Source: Bacteroidales bacterium
Lineage (GTDB): Bacteria > Bacteroidota > Bacteroidia > Bacteroidales > JAADJA01
Length of the DNA stretch: 64,000 nt
Assembly (NCBI GenBank): GCA_020052415.1
Contig: JAGVPB010000048.1
Coordinates: 186,001 to 250,000 of the forward strand
Direction: 5' to 3'
The translations under genes and the position numbers were made by a program. Below, in pieces: positions 59,779 through 64,000 of the stretch; within the stretch, counting starts at the first letter, position 1, and each line of letters opens with the position of its first letter. The notes below the pieces were generated by a model. That model was not told the DNA's origin. It saw only the letters and a program-made list of their open reading frames with translations, and did not search any database.

Positions 59779-61605
59779 ATGTTCAAAAAATACCTGCGCG
59801 TACTTGCCTATATAAAACCATTTTGGGTCTATGCGTTGCTGAATGTCATTGCTAACCTTTTCGTTATTGTATTTTCGCTTGTTTCGTTCGTAATGCTGAT
59901 CCCCTTTCTGAACCTGTTGTTCGGGATTGAAAAACTTGTTGAAACAAAACCGGAAATAATTCTTAGTCCTGAATCCATCCTTGATTTTCTGAATTATTTT
60001 ATAAGCCAGATTATTATCAGCAAAGGAAAAGCTGAGGCATTGCTGTTTATTTGCATTTTCCTGCTGAGTACTTTCTTTATGAGAAATTTGTGCCGTTTTC
60101 TGGCTTTATTTTTCCTCGCTACTGTCCGGATTGGCGCCGTTCAGAATCTCCGTGATGAAACTTACAAAAAGCTTACAATTCTGCCGTTATCCTTTTATAC
60201 CCGGCATAAAAAAGGAGATATTATTGCCAGGATAACAACTGATGTTCAGGAAGTGGATTATTCCATCATGAACTACATCGAGATGATTGCCAGGGACCCT
60301 ATCACCATCCTGACTTATTTTGTAACATTGTTCATTATGAGCCCGCAATTGACCATTTTTGTCATTATTTTACTTCCCTTAACCGGTTTCATTATCGGAC
60401 GGATCGGCCGCACTCTCCGGAGGGAGTCAAAAACAGGCCAGTTGAAGTTCGCAGGTTTGCTGTCAGTGATTGAAGAAACTATTTCCGGATTAAGGATAAT
60501 TAAAGCCTTTACTGCTATTGATTTTTCCAATGCCAGGTTCAGGAAATTGAATTCGGAGTATTCCAGGTTATCATTAAAAATTTACCGTACCCGCGACCTG
60601 TCATCTCCCTTGAGTGAATTCCTTTCATCGGTGGTGATCATCGTTGTTTTATGGTTTGGAGGCCGCCTGGTCCTTAGTGAAGATCCGGCGATCACCGCAA
60701 CTCTTTTTATTACTTATATTGTGATTTTTTCTCAAATTATCCCGCCGGCAAAAACCTTTGCAAGCGGATTTTATAATATGCAAAAGGGGATTGCATCAGC
60801 TGAAAGAATATTTGAAATACTCGATGCCGAGGAGATCATTGAGGAAAAACCTCATGCTTTAAGCATTCATACTTTCAACACAAAAATTGAATATAAGAAT
60901 GTATATTTCAGGTATCAGAACGATTATGTTTTAAACAATATCAATTGCATCATTGAAAAAGGAAAGATCATTGCGCTCGTCGGGCAGTCGGGTGGGGGAA
61001 AATCCACTTTTGCAGATCTTTTGCCGAGGTTTTATGATACAACAGAGGGAGAAGTCCTGATTGACGGCCATCCGATACGGGATTACAAAATTGATGATGT
61101 GAGACGGCTTACAGGGATTGTAACCCAGGAACCCATCTTATTTAATGACACGGTATTTAATAATATTGCTTTTGGTAAGGATAATGTAACTGAAGATGAT
61201 GTGATTAATGCTGCCAAAGTTGCTAATGCTCATGAATTCATCGAAAAAATGGAAGAGGGTTATCAATCCAATATCGGGGACAGGGGATCCAAACTTTCAG
61301 GGGGTCAGAAACAGCGGTTAAGCATTGCGAGAGCCATTCTCAGGAATCCACCCATACTGATTCTTGACGAAGCCACTTCCTCACTCGATACTGAATCCGA
61401 ACGCCTCGTTCAGGATGCTCTCGCAAAGGTTATGTCGAACCGTACTTCAATTGTTATTGCTCACCGCCTTTCGACCATACTGCATGCTGATGAGATCATT
61501 GTATTGCAGAAAGGAGTCATCGCCGAGCGGGGAACCCATCATGAACTGCTTGCCAGACAAGGGATTTATAGAAAACTTTACGATCTTCAGACTTTTGATT
61601 CATAG
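59779..61605 (+). CDS. MsbA-like ABC exporter
   Basis: 608 residues: six membrane helices in the first 330 residues, then an ATPase with Walker A Gly-Gln-Ser-Gly-Gly-Gly-Lys-Ser-Thr (about 403), signature Leu-Ser-Gly-Gly-Gln-Lys-Gln, Walker B Ile-Leu-Ile-Leu-Asp-Glu-Ala and the H-loop Ile-Ala-His-Arg-Leu-Ser. Size and layout match half-transporters such as MsbA that flip lipid A core or other lipids in the inner membrane as homodimers. The cargo is not proven. It follows purB by eight bases, a chance pairing or operon without clear functional tie. Confidence 0.92.
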   Translation: MFKKYLRVLAYIKPFWVYALLNVIANLFVIVFSLVSFVMLIPFLNLLFGIEKLVETKPEIILSPESILDFLNYFISQIIISKGKAEALLFICIFLLSTFFMRNLCRFLALFFLATVRIGAVQNLRDETYKKLTILPLSFYTRHKKGDIIARITTDVQEVDYSIMNYIEMIARDPITILTYFVTLFIMSPQLTIFVIILLPLTGFIIGRIGRTLRRESKTGQLKFAGLLSVIEETISGLRIIKAFTAIDFSNARFRKLNSEYSRLSLKIYRTRDLSSPLSEFLSSVVIIVVLWFGGRLVLSEDPAITATLFITYIVIFSQIIPPAKTFASGFYNMQKGIASAERIFEILDAEEIIEEKPHALSIHTFNTKIEYKNVYFRYQNDYVLNNINCIIEKGKIIALVGQSGGGKSTFADLLPRFYDTTEGEVLIDGHPIRDYKIDDVRRLTGIVTQEPILFNDTVFNNIAFGKDNVTEDDVINAAKVANAHEFIEKMEEGYQSNIGDRGSKLSGGQKQRLSIARAILRNPPILILDEATSSLDTESERLVQDALAKVMSNRTSIVIAHRLSTILHADEIIVLQKGVIAERGTHHELLARQGIYRKLYDLQTFDS

Positions 61606-61665
61606 TTTTCTTAAATTGAGATGTAGTGCTGTTGTGATTTTTCGTTTATGAATTTATTTATTTTT

Positions 61666-61673
61666 TATTTTTG
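61666..61673 (+). promoter_or_regulatory. -7 box for the DUF5606 gene
   Basis: TATTTTTG matches TAnnTTTG; the predicted start is about ten bases before the ATG at 61691. The -33 region (around 61640) is weak. Confidence 0.45.
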
Positions 61674-61690
61674 CCATCAAATATTTCACT

Positions 61691-62206
61691 ATGGATTTAA
61701 GTAAAATTTTAGCAATATCAGGTAAGCCGGGATTGTACAAATCCCTTACACAATCAAAGAATGGTTTTATTGTTGAGTCTTTACAGGATGGAAAGCGATT
61801 CACAGCATTCGCCAGTGAACGGATCAGTACACTTGAGGAAATAAGCATCTATACCGAAAGTGAAGATATTCCGCTGAAAGATGTTTTTAAGATGATATTT
61901 GAAAAGAAACAGGGGGAGGCTGCCGTAACTCCTGCCTCACAGGATGAAATAAAAACCGATTTTGAAAATATTTTACCAAATTATGACAGGGAGCGGGTTT
62001 ATGTATCGGATATAAGAAAAGTATTTAACTGGTATAACACCTTGCTTGAACATAAATTACTTGATTTTACTGATGACAAAAAAGATGAAGATAAAGAACC
62101 GGCTGATGTTGAAGAACCCGGTGAACCGGATAAAAAATCTGAAAAAGCAGCTACCACACCTGGTGTAATTAAAAAAACAAAGGCTAAAAAAAACAAAAAC
62201 AATTGA
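61691..62206 (+). CDS. DUF5606 domain protein
   Basis: 171 residues. The first 75 residues match DUF5606, a small Bacteroidota domain (Ile-Leu-Ala-Ile-Ser-Gly-Lys-Pro-Gly-Leu-Tyr at 6-16, then Ser-Glu-Arg-Ile-Ser-Thr-Leu-Glu-Glu). A second conserved helix pair spans about 78-125, and the last 45 residues are a charged Glu/Lys/Pro tail ending in a lysine run. Cytosolic; function unknown, with the lysine tail suggesting nucleic-acid or ribosome contact (inference). A terminator begins two bases after its stop. Confidence 0.88.
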   Translation: MDLSKILAISGKPGLYKSLTQSKNGFIVESLQDGKRFTAFASERISTLEEISIYTESEDIPLKDVFKMIFEKKQGEAAVTPASQDEIKTDFENILPNYDRERVYVSDIRKVFNWYNTLLEHKLLDFTDDKKDEDKEPADVEEPGEPDKKSEKAATTPGVIKKTKAKKNKNN

Positions 62207-62207
62207 T

Positions 62208-62229
62208 GTCCCCGGAAGGGGACTTTTTT
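62208..62229 (+). terminator. Compact terminator just ahead of pyrK
   Basis: GTCCCC (62208-62213), a GGAA tetraloop (GNRA type), GGGGAC (62218-62223) and six T. It ends 11 bases before the pyrK ATG at 62240, so pyrK-pyrD expression needs read-through, a promoter inside the DUF5606 gene, or a control that opens this hairpin. Confidence 0.85.
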
Positions 62230-62239
62230 ATAATTGCTG

Positions 62240-63016
62240 ATGACAAAAGTAATTGCGGATCACATCGTAATAAATAAATTCTCTCCTGTTGAAGGTCATT
62301 ATTTTATAAAGCTTCAGTCGCCGGTAGAAATACCAACGATAAATCCGGGAAATTTTGCTGAAATCCTGGTGGACAGTACACCTGAGGTTTTTCTTCGCCG
62401 GCCATTTTCCATCCTTGATGTTCACTATAAGAAAAAATGGATCAGTTTTTATGTAAAGGCCATTGGTCAAGGCTCAAAACGTTTGGGTGATCTTAATAAG
62501 GGTGACAAAGTAAATTTGATTTATCCGTTGGGCAACTCGTATGGTATCCCTGTTAATGCTAAAAAAGTTCTGATTGTCATGGGTGGTTCAGGAATCGCGC
62601 CATTCATTCTCCTTGCGAAGGAACTAATGAAAAAAAATGTAAAGGTTGTATTTCTTCTTGGTGGCAGGTCATCGAAGGAAATACTTCTTACAAGCGAATT
62701 CTCAAAATATGGTGAAGTCCTGATGATGACAGAAGATGGCAGTTTGGGTGAAAAAGGATTGGTAACAGAACATTCATTGTTTAAAGGTACATTTGATTTT
62801 GATCTGGTTTACACTTGTGGTCCTGAGCCTATGATGAAGGCAGTTGCAGAAATCGCCGTAAAAAGAGGAACTGCTTGCCAGGCATCACTCGAAAATATGA
62901 TGGCTTGTGGATTTGGGATTTGTTTATGCTGTGTTACACCTACTCATGAAGGGAATAAAAGAGTTTGTTATGAAGGGCCTGTCTTTGATGTAAATTATTT
63001 GAAATGGCAAACCTGA
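62240..63016 (+). CDS. pyrK: Dihydroorotate dehydrogenase electron-transfer subunit
   Basis: About 258 residues from the ATG at 62240; a TTG two codons upstream (62234) is the alternative. FAD-binding Arg-Arg-Pro-Phe-Ser-Ile (about 55-60), NAD-side Gly-Gly-Ser-Gly-Ile-Ala-Pro-Phe, and a C-terminal [2Fe-2S] cluster region with [10 protein letters not shown] and a later Cys. It passes electrons from PyrD to NAD+. It overlaps pyrD by 13 bases. The presence of this class 1B form points to NAD-linked pyrimidine synthesis that works without oxygen. Confidence 0.96.
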   Translation: MTKVIADHIVINKFSPVEGHYFIKLQSPVEIPTINPGNFAEILVDSTPEVFLRRPFSILDVHYKKKWISFYVKAIGQGSKRLGDLNKGDKVNLIYPLGNSYGIPVNAKKVLIVMGGSGIAPFILLAKELMKKNVKVVFLLGGRSSKEILLTSEFSKYGEVLMMTEDGSLGEKGLVTEHSLFKGTFDFDLVYTCGPEPMMKAVAEIAVKRGTACQASLENMMACGFGICLCCVTPTHEGNKRVCYEGPVFDVNYLKWQT

Positions 63017-63915
63017 ATGTAAAAATTCATAACCTTGAATTCAGAAATCCGGTTACCGTTGCCTCAGGGACCTTTGGATTCGGGGAGGAAATGTCAGAGT
63101 TTTTTGATTTGAACCGGTTAGGCGGAATTTTTGTGAAAGGGCTTACTGTAAAAAACAGGGAAGGCAATGATTATCCACGGATGGCAGAGACTCCATCAGG
63201 AATGCTGAATTCAGTCGGTCTTCAAAACAAGGGAATAGATTATTTTATTGAAAAAATCTATCCGAATATTAAACATCTCGATACCCACATCATTGCAAAC
63301 GTGAATGGAGGTACTATTGAGGAATACGTTGAGGTAACCGAAAAACTAAATGATCTGGAAAAGGTAACTGCGATCGAACTCAATATTTCCTGTCCCAATG
63401 TAAAACAGGGCGGTATGTCGTTCGGAATCAGTTGTCCGTCTGCAATTGCAGTGACCGACGCGGTCAGGAAGGCATACAAAAAAACACTGATCGTTAAATT
63501 ATCCCCTAATGTTACTGATATAGCTGAAATGGCACAAGCAGTTGAAGGTGCCGGTGCCGATTCGGTCTCTCTGATCAATACACTTTTAGGTATGGCCATC
63601 AATGCCGAAACGCGTAAACCTGTCTTATCTACCGTTACCGGCGGACTTTCCGGCCCGGCAATAAAACCGGTCGCATTAAGAATGGTCTGGAAGGTTTATA
63701 AAGCGGTTAAAATCCCGATTTTTGGTATTGGAGGAATTATGAATGCAACCGATGCAATTGAATTTATTTTAGCCGGATCAACTGCAATCCAGGTTGGAAC
63801 GGCCAATTTTATTGATCCGCTTGTATCCTTAAAAATTATTGACGGTATTGAAGAATATCTTCACCGACACAATATTGCTACAGTCGCAGAATTGGTTGGG
63901 GCGCTTGAAGTTTAA
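63004..63915 (+). CDS. pyrD: Dihydroorotate dehydrogenase, class 1B catalytic subunit
   Basis: 303 residues. FMN-binding Lys-Gly-Leu-Thr-Val-Lys, Asn-Ser-Val-Gly-Leu-Gln-Asn, the catalytic base C130 in Ile-Ser-Cys-Pro-Asn-Val, and Gly-Ile-Gly-Gly-Ile near the C-terminus. The Cys (not Ser) base marks the class 1 enzymes, and the PyrK partner next door confirms 1B. It oxidizes dihydroorotate to orotate in the fourth step of pyrimidine synthesis. The start overlaps pyrK by 13 bases, so translation is coupled. Confidence 0.97.
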   Translation: MANLNVKIHNLEFRNPVTVASGTFGFGEEMSEFFDLNRLGGIFVKGLTVKNREGNDYPRMAETPSGMLNSVGLQNKGIDYFIEKIYPNIKHLDTHIIANVNGGTIEEYVEVTEKLNDLEKVTAIELNISCPNVKQGGMSFGISCPSAIAVTDAVRKAYKKTLIVKLSPNVTDIAEMAQAVEGAGADSVSLINTLLGMAINAETRKPVLSTVTGGLSGPAIKPVALRMVWKVYKAVKIPIFGIGGIMNATDAIEFILAGSTAIQVGTANFIDPLVSLKIIDGIEEYLHRHNIATVAELVGALEV

Positions 63916-63930
63916 TTACTTCCTGATTGT

Positions 63931-64000
63931 CTAATTCTTTGGTTTGATTTGTTCTTTCAGGATATTTATTTCATTTAAAAGCAGGCCTTTTTCTTTTTCC
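63931..64000 (-). CDS. C-terminus of a convergent gene, cut by the window edge
   Basis: On the minus strand, 22 codons are open from the right edge to a TAG at 63931-63933. The peptide (Glu-Lys-Glu-Lys-Gly-Leu-Leu-Leu-Asn-Glu then Ile-Leu-Lys-Glu-Gln-Ile) has a coiled-coil-like pattern. Too short to assign. Confidence 0.4.
   Translation of the reverse strand, partial: EKEKGLLLNEINILKEQIKPKN

Overview
The window looks like chromosomal DNA of a member of the Bacteroidota, probably an anaerobic or facultative Bacteroidales/Marinilabiliales-type organism. The evidence is gene content and promoters: DUF4421, DUF5606 and TorF-like outer-membrane families, a type IX secretion C-terminal sorting domain (27933-29603), LytS/LytTR and NarL-type two-component systems, and -33/-7 promoters of the TTTG / TAnnTTTG type. 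Anaerobic life is suggested by an aldehyde:ferredoxin oxidoreductase, an oxygen-sensitive glycyl radical enzyme with its radical-SAM activase, and a PyrK/PyrD (class 1B) dihydroorotate dehydrogenase. No rRNA, tRNA or CRISPR was seen.

Layout. 1-6200: a truncated exported protein, a GH3/beta-lactamase-fold fusion, a membrane protein plus rhomboid protease, a 203-bp MITE-like repeat and a DUF4421 protein. 6500-11770: a translationally coupled SRPBCC protein / sensor kinase / response regulator set, then a TorF-like outer-membrane protein and an ammonium transporter ending at a strong terminator. 11900-15550: secreted proteins and a short CDF metal transporter coupled to DUF3788. 15900-18400: a type II restriction-modification pair. 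18500-24600: a 21-bp minisatellite, membrane enzymes, an SRD5A-like steroid 5-alpha-reductase coupled to a 3-beta-HSD-like SDR, and stacked intergenic repeats. 25000-29600: a RimK-like ATP-grasp ligase overlapping a GCS2-family ligase, then a T9SS cargo protein. 29600-35500 (minus): lpdA, rfbC, a lytic transglycosylase and uvrA. 35700-38300: a Cys/Met-family PLP enzyme and homoserine dehydrogenase behind a near-consensus promoter. 38350-40750: a MntA/HepT toxin-antitoxin pair and an aldehyde ferredoxin oxidoreductase. 40900-48000 (minus): a large exported glycosidase and a trans-4-hydroxyproline-dehydratase-like glycyl radical enzyme with a compact activase. 48200-51600: two glycosyltransferases and murB. 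51700-54720: a LytS-type kinase with FG-GAP-like repeats and its LytTR regulator. 54720-58400: a repeat-rich accessory island (GxxExxY gene between TTTGCGTGCA repeats, a frameshifted gene, a thioredoxin-fold protein with a coupled 41-residue protein, a transposase remnant). 58400-64000: purB, an MsbA-like ABC exporter, DUF5606, pyrK, pyrD and the end of a convergent gene.

Most intriguing loci: the RimK-like/GCS2 ligase pair with a 29-residue ORF directly upstream; the HypD-like enzyme whose activase lacks the ferredoxin-like insert; the SRD5A-like/3-beta-HSD-like pair; and the GxxExxY gene bracketed by a dedicated repeat family. A second repeat family with a 48-bp unit recurs at 20.2, 23.4 and 47.0 kb. 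All functions are inferred from motif recognition by eye; no database search was run.
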